Positions 44,500 to 55,419 of a stretch of DNA of 64,000 bases are shown piece by piece. The translations under genes were made by a program, and so were the position numbers. The stretch is taken from NCBI GenBank assembly GCA_026874595.1, contig CM049321.1, positions 370,479-434,478 of the forward strand, given 5' to 3'. The DNA is from Sipunculus nudus (taxonomy: Eukaryota > Annelida > Sipuncula > Golfingiida > Sipunculidae). Numbering within the stretch: position 1 is the first letter of the stretch; the number at the start of each line of letters is the position of its first letter. The notes under the pieces are model-generated. The model worked only from the letters and a program-made list of their open reading frames with translations. It ran no database searches and was not told the origin of the DNA.

Positions 44500-45267
44500 T
44501 GCTTAAATTTGTATTTTGGAATGCAAATGTTTAAAAAAACATATCGGGCAATGTGAATTTGTAAAACTGATTGAAAGTCATGATTGTGTCAGTATTGCTG
44601 AACCACTGGCTGAGAGTGATTGCTAATTTAAAAATGCCTTTCCTGGATATACAGTTTACACGTCTGTGAGAAAAACAAATACAAATGTTAAGAGAGGTAG
44701 CATTATAGTTTATATTAGAAAACATTACAAAAACTTAATAAAAATGATGATACAAAAATACATTGATATTTTGCTGTTTATTCTGGATCGAGCTAAAATG
44801 GGATTTATTAGATGTTCTTCTGGTTTCATTGATGGTGCACCTGAATTTTCAGTAATATATTCATGCTTTGATGATCATGATGGTCTATGCAGACTGAAGG
44901 ATGTTCTTTGTGGAGTGATTGCCCATAATGGTGAAAAGAAAATTATATAATTAGGTGACCTTAATCCAAGAATGGAATATCTGCAAGATGTCCTGACTGA
45001 TTAAAGCGATTACCCTTTTGCATTGTTTTAGTCTAATGATATTTCTTTATTCAGAGAGAGAAAAAGTAAAGATCAAATTGATATTAAGTTTGGTAAATCC
45101 CAACAAGAACTATGTTTAGCTTTAAATATATGTATACTAAATGATAGATTTGATTCTGACCAACAAGAGAAATATATATTTTGCGCTAAGACTGTAAAGA
45201 GCATCATTGACTATATTATTGCAAGTACAGACATGTTTACATTTTTTACTAAATTTGAGGCCTAGGC
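44500..45267 (+). pseudogene. LINE endonuclease (AP-type) relic
   Basis: One frame from about 44550 to 45267 carries the fold's landmarks through at least four stops: CEFVKLIESHDC, PGYTVYTSVRKTN, GSIIVYIRKHYKNL, LGDLNPR (the GDFN position), ELCLALNICILNDR and SIIDYIIAST (the D-x-I position). The start (LKFVFWNAN) is in another frame. It is a long-dead ORF2 endonuclease of a non-LTR element. The reverse transcriptase part is not seen downstream. Confidence 0.75.
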
Positions 45268-46832
45268 CCAGGTCCTCAATCCAGGGGGCTTACCTTTAAA
45301 GAAAAGTGTTATCCGAAACAAAACCAGGGGCATAGGACGGCCAATATCCTCCACTCACTTTTGATACATTCAAAGATTAAAACGTGTACGCATAAAATGA
45401 AAAAAAAAATCAAAATGCAAATTAAAAAAAAGCAGAAGTTGGGGGGGGGGGGCGAACCAAAGACTCTACCAACCCCTCTGTTTTAATTTACCATTCAGGG
45501 CCAGTTCTAGAAAAAAAAATATAGCGGACACTTCAGCAGAAAATGTAGTCGTAATATCTGATGTAACCAGTCGTGCATAAACTGTTACTCAAGTAGTAAT
45601 GTCTACTGAGGGTTCCTCTAGCTACTTTTTTTTCTCTAGTTAGTTCAAAAGACATTACCCAAATATACCTTTGTTTTTAAAATCCAGATTTAATGGCCTG
45701 TAATTATTCAGACTGTGTAAATGCCGACTAACCGACGTTTGTACATAATTTCAATCACTATGCAGGATACTCAACACGCTTTATTGTTAGCTCCAATTTA
45801 TAGACTAAAAATGTATTAATAATGTACCAAGGATTCAGTTTATGGTCTCAGTCTCGCACTTTATTAATGCATAAACACTACCTTATAAGACGGGAAAACT
45901 ACCTTGTATCTCAAGTTTTTCTGGTTAAGAGCCAAAAATGAAAAAAGAGATTAATTCCATGTCAGCATCTTGTCGCATGTATCTTATGTTACCGTCATAT
46001 CGGTTTTCTTAAATAATTCGGAAATTTTTGCAAATGAAAAAGATCAATTCGTTGAATTACTTGTACATTTTAGTTGTACATTTTGTAAACCCTCAAAATG
46101 TTCATTTTATATTAAGTATCAAATATGATCCACATATTTATTTTATACATGGCATGGAAGAAGGGGATGCAATGAAAAACATTCATTTTTTCGTACTCTT
46201 CAGAAGCAATTTTTAAAGAAAACATGTCCAACTAGAAAGAGATAATAATTAGTAGCTATGCAAATTTACGATTACTATTATGCGTGCATTTAACTATGCA
46301 ATAATAACCAGCTTTTTTAAAGTTCAATTTATATTATAAATACTTAATGGTTGCAGTTCTTGTCATGTCGAAGTTGAGTGGCAAATGATTGTACAGTATT
46401 ATTTTTTGTATGTATTCTTATTTACGAAATGTATTCTTAAATTTGAAATGTATTCTTACAACTTCTGCTGCATTCATTACCTTTAGATTAATGCGATCCA
46501 CAGATGTCAAGATACCTTCCGTTATACCAAATAACCAATGACTGGATGTCTAGGTCGTCATAGTAACCAATCGGGAACTAATTTATAATATGTTTGTCAC
46601 ATTTGTTCAATATTATTTTATTTTCCCCAGCAAAACATTTTTGCTTCCCGGATGCCTCATTGCTGTAGATATAGGTGATGGTCGCCGAATCGGACAAATG
46701 GGGTTACCCCCAACAAGCTCCTGTTAGCCAATGGTTATAATACCACTTGTTACGGAACCTAATATAAACAGATCACGTATGCGTGATGAACACACATTTT
46801 GTAACGGAGATAAAAACAAATCATGCAGATTC
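45268..46832. other. No supported gene
   Basis: AT-rich, with a G run at 45441-45452. An imperfect triple AAATGTATTCTTA motif lies near 46425-46465. No domain-bearing frame is seen on either strand. Confidence 0.5.
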
Positions 46833-47584
46833 TGTAACACCAGGCAGCGTGAAATATCTAGGGGAATTAATAAAGAAGTCAGTGTTTTTTGTTAACAAAT
46901 AACTATAATTTATTCTTAAAACAACCCTAACAATACAATACACTAAATCAATACAATTTTACAGTAAAACAGTGGTATAGCAACAAGTCAATACAATCAC
47001 ATAGAAAATAATGTGCACAGTACCTAGATACGAACACCATCACAACGATAAGTCCTTTAAATGTAAACTCTCGGAGAATGACAGTCCAGTGGAAAGTTCT
47101 TGCAACCACCCAGAAAGTAAACTGAAGTCCAAATGCATAAAATACAGGAGAAAGTCTTTCAAAATCTATAATTGCCGCATTCGTCGGATAAGGTCCTGAC
47201 ACACGCTTCTGCGTCCGCTGGAATCTGTTCTGCTGCTCTCTCTCTCTGTCCTATTCCAAAAAAGCAGCCCCTTTATATACCTTCACACCCCAAGCCGGGA
47301 ATTTTCCACTTCTCGAACAGTATATAAGGACCTACTCAACAGTAATCAGGCGTTTCAGAAATTCTCTAGAAAAACAGCGCTGTGTATCTCTACACACCAG
47401 GCTCATCACGTGACCCACGACCAGGCGTGAAAACCCCCAGCCAGCACGACAACGAGAGCTCAACCAGTACGGAGTAAAGATAGAATGTAATACGCGGCCA
47501 GACACGAGTGCCACAACAGGAGTTACGCCCGTGTCACATAATAAAAAGAGCACCAGTAACACCCTGGAACCCCGGAACGCTACA
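46833..47584 (-). mobile_element. Putative solo LTR of an LTR retroelement
   Basis: On the minus strand the block starts TGTAGCG and ends GTTACA, so it has TG...CA ends. Inside, in the right order, are a TATA box (GTATATAAAG, 47271-47280) and a polyadenylation signal AATAAA (46909-46914), giving a U3-R-U5 layout. No second LTR, primer-binding site or coding region is adjacent. The flanks show no matching 4-6 bp duplication, so the ends or the insertion history remain uncertain. The minus frame at 46948-47202 lies within it and is not called a gene. Confidence 0.5.
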
Positions 47585-47884
47585 TTGCACTTGTCAACTT
47601 TTCACCATATTACCCAGAGGTAACGAAAGCAACATTACTTTTAGCAAGAAGTGTTAACATTTATTTTGATTACATTTATTTTACATAGATGACAACATAT
47701 TTTGAACTGCAGTTTGAGGAACGATAGTTTTGAAAATCAAATCGAAAGCGCATGGATTTGCAAGAGGTTCTCGTTTAAGTATTACAACTAGCACTTATTA
47801 CGATATACTTTTTGCCAAAAGATCTGCATTGGTTCAGTGATCAAAACGTGGCTAGGTTATAGTAAAAGCACCTTGTAATTTCCA

Positions 47885-48065
47885 GAAGCGTATCCAGGGG
47901 AGGGGTCCGGACCCCCTTTTTTTAGCCATCGCAACCCGTTTTAAGGGTTTCAGAATAATTGTTGACATTCCCCCTCCACGACCTGGGGACCTTTTTTTTT
48001 AGATTTTGTTATTAGTTCCCATCAGTTGGCCCCTCCTTTTCCTGAATCCTGGATCCGTCCATGAT
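47885..48065 (+). repeat. Dispersed repeat family A, copy 3
   Basis: Landmarks occur in family order: CCAGGGGAGGGGTCCGGACC, TTTTTTTAGCC, TTTTAAGGGTTTCAGA, GACCTGGGGACC, TTAGTTCCC, CCTGAATCCTGGATCCG. It has the cleanest ends of the three copies. Confidence 0.7.
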
Positions 48066-48293
48066 TTTACGGGTATCTATGCATGTATACCTTAATGTTA
48101 CATGAATACGGTTACTCCCTCAACCACAACCACCAACGAAACTATGTTACACGGTACATAAAAGTAAGTTTATATATAACTATTGACAAACTATGGAGAC
48201 TATGCATTTGGAAGGACTGGTGGGACTGGAAATATCAGACACTAGAATTCTAGATTTTAAGTACATATCAGGTGACAAAAACACGTTCCTTAC

Positions 48294-48483
48294 CTGAGGA
48301 CCGCTGGATCGGACTGCTGGAGTCCTTATGGCGCCAGAATAAATAGGTGATACTATAGAGGTGTCAGGCTCATAGGCATCCGAGGAGTTACTAGAAAAAA
48401 TAGCCGTGTTTCCGTCTTTATTATTTGTTGTATATTGACTGGTTTCAGAAAAGTTTAATCCGCTTGTACTTCCAAAAATACAT
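48294..48483 (-). CDS. Unknown gene (paralogue), Ser/Thr-rich exon ending SSGPQ
   Basis: A 190-bp exon from a CATTTTCAG acceptor to a GTAAGG donor. Its first base completes Arg from the exon at 48538, giving the join NRCIFG. The body is Ser/Thr/Asn-rich and carries SPIYSGAIRTPAVRSSGPQ at its end, matching the 25357-25474 exon. It ends in phase 0. It is longer than the 25-kb copy because of an N-terminal Ser/Thr/Asn-rich extension. I do not recognise the family. No following exon was found below 48294. Confidence 0.6.
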
Positions 48484-48537
48484 CTGAAAATGAAGTACAT
48501 CTTTTCTCCTGAATCGTCCTAAATCACCCTGTCTCAC

Positions 48538-48663
48538 CTGTTAATGTTATAGACAAGGTCACAAAGACAGCAGTATTCAGAAATACCTCCTGCTTTCTGG
48601 TCAAAGGAGCCGCCCCGTGTGCAATCAAACGTCAATCGGCGCGTGCCTTCAACATGATCTGTC
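48538..48663 (-). CDS. Unknown gene (paralogue), Cys-rich exon
   Basis: A 126-bp exon between a TTTACTATAG acceptor and a GTGAGA donor, reading TDHVEGTRRLTFDCTRGG and then EYCCLCDLVYNINR with the last Arg split. Four Cys precede DLVY, as in 25591-25685, and the joined next exon adds another Cys immediately after the Arg. Both splice sites and the phase are good, and the frame is open. It looks like part of a small secreted or extracellular module, but this is an inference. Confidence 0.6.
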
Positions 48664-48712
48664 CTATAGTAAAATATTTAGGACAAAGTGTAATAGTGGT
48701 AGGAGGCAATCG

Positions 48713-48852
48713 TATTTTAATTTACATGTGATCTCTCTCTCTATTAATATATATATATATATATGAGAGAAGAAGAAGAAGCAGTGCCATCTTTATGGGC
48801 CCTGCTCTTCATGTTTTAATTTACATGTGATATATATATCTCTCTCTCTCTT

Positions 48853-48923
<71 letters not shown>
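48713..48923. repeat. Duplicated TTTACATGTGAT unit with CT and (TA)n microsatellites
   Basis: TTTTAATTTACATGTGAT followed by a CT run and a TA run occurs twice, starting near 48715 and 48814. The second copy ends in about 70 bases of TA dinucleotide (48852-48923). A GAAGAAGAAG run follows each copy. Confidence 0.85.
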
Positions 48924-48929
<6 letters not shown>

Positions 48930-50327
48930 AGAAGAAGCAGAAGAACGAGAAGGATAAAAAATAAGGATAATAATAATAAAAATAATTATAATAATAATAA
49001 ATCCATTACTAATGCTGATATTCCAGTAGACCTATACCTTATGGGGATATTTATTGCGGGTGTTCGAAGTAAGCACGAAAGACCTTATTTTGGAGAAACT
49101 TTTAATTAAACAGGATTTTCGTCAGGTTAAAACCATGTTTTATAAACATGAGAAGATACAATTGCTTCAAAGACCAAAATACTTCTCCGTTTTTTAATAT
49201 AATAATTGCTTGTGACAAATGCTTAGAAACCAGGTAACAGCGGAAAAGTTTGGTTGTTGTAACGTTAGGTATATACACCTATGCAGGTACACATCAGGAA
49301 TGGAACAGACCCTTAGTAGATATACCTATAGGTGTAGCTTATCGCACGAAGTATGAAGTACGGGTGTAAATGATTAAAAGTGAATGATTATTTAATATGT
49401 CAAATTTTAGCATATTTATGTCGATAATAAAGGCATGTTTCGTATACGTGAACATTGATATAGAGTGTGTTAAAATATACATCAAGTCTTCAAGTTCACC
49501 GATTATTCCTCCGCCAGGAGGGCATGCGTTCATCCCTGTTCGTGTGTGCGTTTATGTGTTTTTGTTCACAATATAAATCACGCAGTCATCAAATGTATAT
49601 CATTAAAATTTTCAGGAGATTTGGAGAATGGGCCATGCAAAAATTCATTAAATTTTAGTGTGGATCCGGAACATGATCCAGATTCAATTACTTCATCAAG
49701 GAATATTCACAGATGTATGTACAGTCACTTAAGAATTTGGGAATATGTGCTTAATAAGTGAATGCAATCATTTTCTTAGGCGCATCCAACAATAAGGACC
49801 CCCACATGGCGGGGGCTTGCATTCCTGAGAATGCAGATTTCTTGTTTAAATTATCCCCAAGGATAGCATTGTATCTCATGATTTTAAATGCATACATTTT
49901 TCACTACCATGAAGTAAATATAAGTGCAGGTAATAAATCTTATTCGTTTTGCCAACATTGTTTATATTTACAATTTCAAGAGCAAAATAAATTTCAGTCT
50001 GAAAATTCTATGCGGGTCGCCACCTGTGGCCTACCCTGGCTCTGCCATTGCTGAACTCTTGTGCTTGGCATTTTAACTATGGAACTTATCCTACTCTACA
50101 AAATCCTTAATACTGGTATCAATATCAAACCATGAAAATGTATATTAATAATTTACATATTGAGTATACATACACTTTCAATCAAAACCTTATATGTACA
50201 CAGCTAAGGCCCGCTATCAAGACAGCAATATACTAGTGTCACCCAGGTCTGAGGATTATCCCAGTGTAATGATCAGTTTTCACACAAATAGCATTCAAAG
50301 ACGTTCATATTAGTAACATCTCTCACA
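48924..50327. other. No supported gene
   Basis: AT-rich, with short AAT/ATA runs near 48965-49000. Plus-strand frames at 49467-50054 have no recognisable domain or splice context. Confidence 0.45.
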
Positions 50328-50787
50328 TAATGTGGTTGCTCAAATATTCGCGAGGATAACTTTTCGCGACTTCCACTTCTTAGTGTTTCGCGAGGGATAA
50401 ATTTTCGCGTTCTCGCCATAAAGTAAACTACACAAAGCATATCCATTATTTTTTTTAATTATTTAATATATCCACAAAAGCTTTACAGTTTGATTAGGCA
50501 GATAATGGCAGATAATGTAAAAGATTTCCATATTATTTATAATAATACTCTTAATGGTAAAATCAAAAATCGGTTAATGTTGATAATATCAAAATTTTGC
50601 CTTGTAACGCTAAACCAGCACAGATAACGTGTAGGCCTATCTGAGGTCCGTTTAACTCTACAGTATAAACGACTCTCACAAGTGTAGCTGGTGCTTCTTA
50701 TTAACGAAGGTTTTATTTTCGGGATAGTTTCCCTTTCGCGAACACCGCGAATTTGAAACCCTCACGAACAGAGAGCCAACCACAGTA
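50328..50787. mobile_element. MITE with TA target duplication
   Basis: The left end reads TA then (A)TGTGGTTG-CTC; the right end is GAGCCAACCACAG then TA, its inverted match. Both sub-terminal regions are rich in TTCGCGA motifs in opposite orientation. At 460 bp with no coding capacity and a TA duplication it fits a Tc1/mariner-type non-autonomous element. Confidence 0.65.
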
Positions 50788-50860
50788 TTACCACATGGCA
50801 CGAGTTAGGATTTGCAGCGTCATTGTTTCGCTGTTCGCTGTTAGGCGGCGCTGGTAGAGG

Positions 50861-51023
50861 TTATATCTTTTGTTGGGTATCATCAGACCTTTGTGGCCGT
50901 TTTGGTCTCGATGTCACAGATTTGTGCAGCTCCTGTACCACATTTCCATACTCAGAGGCTGCACTGCTCCTACCAGCCTCCGCCTTGCCATCCAACTTAG
51001 TTTCTTCTTCATTTAGGAAGGAA
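50861..51023 (-). CDS. Candidate long cytoplasmic-tail exon of the lectin receptor
   Basis: On the minus strand a GTCTGTTTAG acceptor precedes one base plus 54 codons, including the stop. The protein is hydrophilic, has no Cys, and contains SEYGNVVQEL (a Y-x-x-V motif) and a basic TSRPKRPQR stretch before the end. The starting phase (one base needed) matches the GTGAGT donor that ends the transmembrane exon at 52117, giving Asn at the join. It is therefore a good alternative last exon of the C-type-lectin receptor. The linkage is inferred from phase and order only. Confidence 0.5.
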
Positions 51024-51617
51024 CTAAACAGACAATTCCGAGGTAACTGTGATAACTTACAATCGTTTTCATTGTATTTACAATATAATTAAAATATATG
51101 ACTTTCAGCTTTTAAAATCGCGTCACTAACATTTAAAAATGTCGTAGCGATTTCTTATTCGAAAGGCTGGAACCGCTTCTCCTACTTTTTGACAAGCCAG
51201 ACCACAAATAAAACAGAGGCACAAAAGTGATAAATGCTAGGATCCATAACATTAAACAAAATTTAGTTTACTTTGAACCATTGGTACGATAAGGGACAAT
51301 TTTATTTAGAGAACAATTTCCTACTTAAAGTTGACATTAGCCCATACGTTCAAGTCAGAAAGAATGGAAATGGCAATATAAAAAAGACTTTTACTTACAA
51401 CCAATTTTGCTGAGGTGGTTTTCTAGATTTTATTCATTGACTGACGAGAGGGTCACAAGAATTATCTCCGTTTTCCTCGAAATCCTGTACACGGATCAAA
51501 TAATAATATATTATGAATATATAATTTCAATACCGGGATTATCAACAAAAAATGTTGTCCCGGTCTTTTTTTCTATTCTTAAAAATTATATATGTATATA
51601 TTGTGTCTGACCACCGT

Positions 51618-51687
51618 CTACTTCAGGTTGGTTACCTTCTTCAGGGATTCGTAGTAATGCTCATCCTGTTCGGGTTCCTGAGTGTAG
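51618..51687 (-). CDS. Candidate short cytoplasmic-tail exon of the lectin receptor
   Basis: An AACAAAG acceptor (weak pyrimidine tract) is followed by one base and 23 codons: YTQEPEQDEHYYESLKKV and a few more residues, then TAG. YESL is a Y-x-x-L motif of the kind used in endocytic or signalling tails. The phase equals that of the longer tail exon, so the two could be mutually exclusive last exons after the transmembrane exon. The model stands without transcript support. Confidence 0.42.
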
Positions 51688-52116
51688 CTTTGTTATCATT
51701 TATTTCATTTCCGAACTCCACAGCTTGATCGGGGTTATCAATAGAAATTTTGGACCTGTCTCGTCTGCATGAACCATACATTCATTCAGAAAAAAATTTA
51801 ACGTATTATTTGCCATCTTATTGCAATCAAGTGGTTAATAATCATTTATTATGTTTGGAAAATACAATAGAATAATTCATTTTATAAATAAAAGTAATGT
51901 ATAATACTTTCCGGGAATGCTAATATAGTTTTAACAAAGATAATCATTACATACCTTGAAAATTTATAAAAAAAATGAAATAGAAAGACGGTTGTGTTTA
52001 ATGGAACTTTATTAAGATATGGATATTGTTGTTATTTACAAGATGTATCCAAGGCACTTAAAGGACTTTTCCTAATATTGAAATTTCAATTCTGCTACAT
52101 TGTATGATGCACTCAC

Positions 52117-52186
52117 TTCGATATTTTATAAACGATGGCTGCAATGACTACTCCTGCACCGAACGTCGCAGCCACTCCATGTCCTG
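52117..52186 (-). CDS. Lectin receptor, transmembrane exon
   Basis: A 70-bp exon lies between a CTTTGAGAACAG acceptor and a GTGAGT donor. It encodes GHGVAATFGAGVVIAAIVYKIS, about 18 hydrophobic residues then Lys, a single-pass membrane anchor. It takes two bases to complete the codon left by the lectin exon at 52878 and leaves two for a tail exon. If the donor is not used, translation runs into TGA two bases later and gives a tail-less form. Phase agreement on both sides makes this exon convincing despite its size. Confidence 0.62.
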
Positions 52187-52877
52187 CTGTTCTCAAAGAC
52201 CAACCAAGTGTCGTCAGAACGGTCATTTAAAAGTTAAAATCCAAATACTTTTGCATTGTAATTTACATTATCAAACAGTTAGAGATGTCTGACTCAGTAA
52301 ATACATAGCTAACTTCATAATTTAATTGTTATGATATTTGAAAACCTTCATAAAACAAAATAAACAAGCTATTACATATCACCTCTTTAGAAGACGTTGC
52401 AGCCGTAACAATATGGGAAATATTCTTCAAAATTCAGAGTGGATGCTGCGCTAGGTTTTTGTAAAAGTTTATATTCGAGGGATACAGATGATGTCTATTT
52501 GGTCTTTGATATTATTTATATAAAATAAAGATACTGACCATTGAGATTGGAATTTCAGTCTCCTTTACCATTTGCTAAATTGTATCAAAAGTGCAAATTA
52601 CGAAACATTATATAAGGATACATAAGGTATAAAAGACCAATAAACCAAGTGCGTATCCTGGAGGTGCCGTGTCGGTGAATGATGTGTGAGATCCCCTTTT
52701 CTAAAACTGTGAAAAATACCTTTAGTTATAGGAAAGCGCATTGTACATGGAGGAAATGAAGCTATAGTAGTAATGGAGTATAGAAGGCCACACGCGGACT
52801 TCTGGATATACCTCTGGATGTATTGCAGGAAAACATATACAAGTATAAATGTATACATTTAGCTAAAAGTTACTTAC

Positions 52878-53036
52878 ATGTTAAGCATACAGCTGTAGAC
52901 AACACTTCTTCGGAGCACGGAGCAACAGAAAATTTTGACGAATCTTCCGCATGCACTTTGACGCAGAGGGGTTCATAATCAAGGATAGGCTTTAATTTAC
53001 TATTCCGTAGAGTGCCAGGTAGTTTTGAAGTCCACC
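52878..53036 (-). CDS. Lectin receptor, C-terminal half of the C-type-lectin-like domain
   Basis: A 159-bp exon between a CTTGACAG acceptor and a GTAAGT donor. It reads GWTSKLPG, LDYEPLCVKVHAED, FSVAPCSEEV and STAVCLT. The three Cys with intervening W-poor strands fit the second half of a C-type-lectin-like fold. It joins the upstream exon to give ISNGWTSK, as in lectin domains where W.NG..W-type strands precede the ligand loop. No EPN or QPD sugar-binding triplet is seen, so carbohydrate binding by the classical calcium route is doubtful. Confidence 0.68.
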
Positions 53037-53519
53037 CTGTCAAGTATATCATGTAACATATAAAGGGAATATCTTTGACTCATTATGAAAATATATATAT
53101 CGTGTTTGACGTAATAAGCGCCCCGGGCGCTCTCAAAATTATTTTTTTCCAAATATTTTTATACCCTTATAAGCCGGAATTAGCGTCCCCAAATCTGGAT
53201 TGCTGTGAAAACCAAAGCAGCAGGTCATTTCTGTGGTCGATTCGACAGGTTTCATGCCTGTTGTTATAATTAGATCACATTAACGTTTACCGCTCCGGAA
53301 ACAAGGAAGGCCCTTTGTATCCAGTCGTTATGAATGACAGTGAACAACCCGTTAAGCGATATATAAAATTACCTGCTTCATTCACATAAAGCGCGGACGT
53401 ACGATATACACGTGTTGCCGATGTCGAAAAAACTTGAATAACTGGGAAACCCAGTTGATACGGTCCAAATGGCCGAAACCGCAAGTGCAAGGGCTATATG
53501 GGTCTCGAAACAGTGTCGT

Positions 53520-53791
53520 TCACAAGATCGAGTTCGGCTCTCGAATGGTATGGCTGGGTCTCCGCTGCTGGGATCGGTAGAGAGAATGTGGGTTGCTTCT
53601 GGCTTTGTGGCTGTGGGTGCTGTAGCTTTCTAAAAAGGTCACCGGCTCGGGATGGACGATGTCGGCCTCTGCGGCTCCCTGCTTGGCTTGGCGTGGCACT
53701 GCGACTGTTGGCTCAGAGAACATTCTTAAGGAGCGCACAGAGCTGAGGTCTTGACCGCAGCAACCTGTAGCTGCTCGATGAGCGTATACCT
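53520..53791 (-). CDS. Possible exon inside the lectin gene intron, Ser/Pro/Arg-rich
   Basis: On the minus strand a CCAACCAAACCAACAG acceptor precedes an open frame from VYAHRAATGCC through PTVAVPRQAKQG to REPNSIL and a stop. It starts with two bases, so it could follow the phase-1 donor at 55420 and give an alternative ending without the second half of the lectin domain. There is no recognised domain and no TM segment. It may equally be a chance open frame. Confidence 0.25.
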
Positions 53792-54026
53792 CTGTTGGTT
53801 TGGTTGGTTGGATATACACACATCAGAATTCCCAGTAATTGCTCTTTGCAGCGATAGCAGTCTGTGCAGGCGGGATAACTTGCATTTTTATGTCATATAT
53901 ACCATCTCACCGTGCAACCCGTTAATTACTCATGATTTGCAAATGGTCATTTGGGCATCATTTCAGCTGTAATTAGTTTCACGGCACGTACATTGACAAA
54001 CGCGACATAGAGTTTGAAAGACGTCT

Positions 54027-54560
54027 TCGTTGTTATATTACTATTATTTAAGAGAGAACATATTAATTATGAGAAATAACAAACACCAAATAAATATATT
54101 TTATTGAATGATACATCCACATACGTCCCAGAATTCCACGGGGATTTTCATCGTCAGAGGACAGACCTTGCACGACGCAGCCGTGTCGGTCAGTCATTCA
54201 AACCGACATATGGACAAAATACGTCTCTATTGTTTTATTAATATTATTTCACAAAGAGAATATATAAATTATGAGAAATAACAAACACCAAGTAAATACA
54301 TATTTTATTGAATGATACATCCACATACGTTCCTGAATTCCACGGGGATTATCATCGTTTAGGTGACTGACCGTATACACAACAGAGCGGTGGCGGTTTC
54401 AAGCCCACATTTGGACAAAATACATATTAAAGTTTTATTTATATTATTCCAAAGAAAACATATAAATTATTAGAAATAACAAACACCAAGTAAAAATTTT
54501 TCATTGCAAGAAACATCCACATACATATATACCTGAATTCAGGTCACCCGATCAGCATGG
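54027..54560. repeat. Tandem repeat, three units of about 205 bp
   Basis: AGAAATAACAAACACCAA, then GATACATCCACATACGT, then GAATTCCACGGGGATT recur near 54068, 54270 and 54470; the third unit is shorter and more diverged. The block lies in the presumed intron between lectin exons at 53036 and 55420. Confidence 0.9.
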
Positions 54561-55419
54561 CCACCTGCAGGGTCGGCCTTCACGGACACAGTCAATCAAT
54601 GTAATCTATGACACACTTGACAACTGATTCTGTTGTGTGCAACTAATGTAATTAATATCTTAGATTATAAAGCGTTATATTGGCTAGGGAGAAAAACGAG
54701 TTTAAGTTGGCTCATCCCTCAGTTTTCTCAATGTGATGTCTTACGGAAGGGACGCCTATTACGTCAAATACGGTATTCCTATTTTTGATGCAATAACAAG
54801 GACGATGACCTTAAATAAACGCCGCTGTATTTCAACGGTGTATATGGCCTGGCACCCCAAAGGAGGTTATCGTCAAGTGTATTCACTGCATTGAATAAAA
54901 TCTGTGTAAATGAGCAAGGTATATCATATGTACATGTATGTTTCATGGGCATAACTGCTTTAAAATGTGGCCAGTGGCACCGTCTCTCAACATGGTTTCA
55001 CACTAATATCAAATTCTCCCATTAAGAGTGCAAACAAATATATTGTGTTCGAGGCCGAATCCTACTATAATTTGAGGATTGGTCGTGATTCAAAAAGATG
55101 TGTCCGCTCTAAAACACGCCCTCTTGCCACCATACTTCTCATTTACCATTACAGGTTTATTTCTCAAAGTTTCTCGAAACCACTTACGGGGGGCTACCAT
55201 TTTACTTACACGCTAAAACCCAGACGCCACAGGTCGCATGTCGACATTTTGGCTATACCGCTGGTATGAATATTGAATCGTTTAAGTAGGTAATACACCG
55301 CAGGTATTATATGAGTTCAAATATAAAATATATGAGTTCATATCATTATCACAGAATCACATTAAAAACTAATAGTTAATTAAGTTACAAATTGACGGAA
55401 CTGACACACATTTTCTTAC

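Noticed and set aside
46948-47202. Hydrophobic minus-strand protein of 84 residues
   Set aside because: It lies within the putative LTR downstream of its TATA box and overlaps a plus-strand frame; more likely untranslated LTR sequence.
55200-55260. Paralogue of the 59063-59380 frame
   Set aside because: A short minus-strand phrase resembles it (GGGTTTAG then GTGTA), but the match is too short and frame-broken to support a shared gene.
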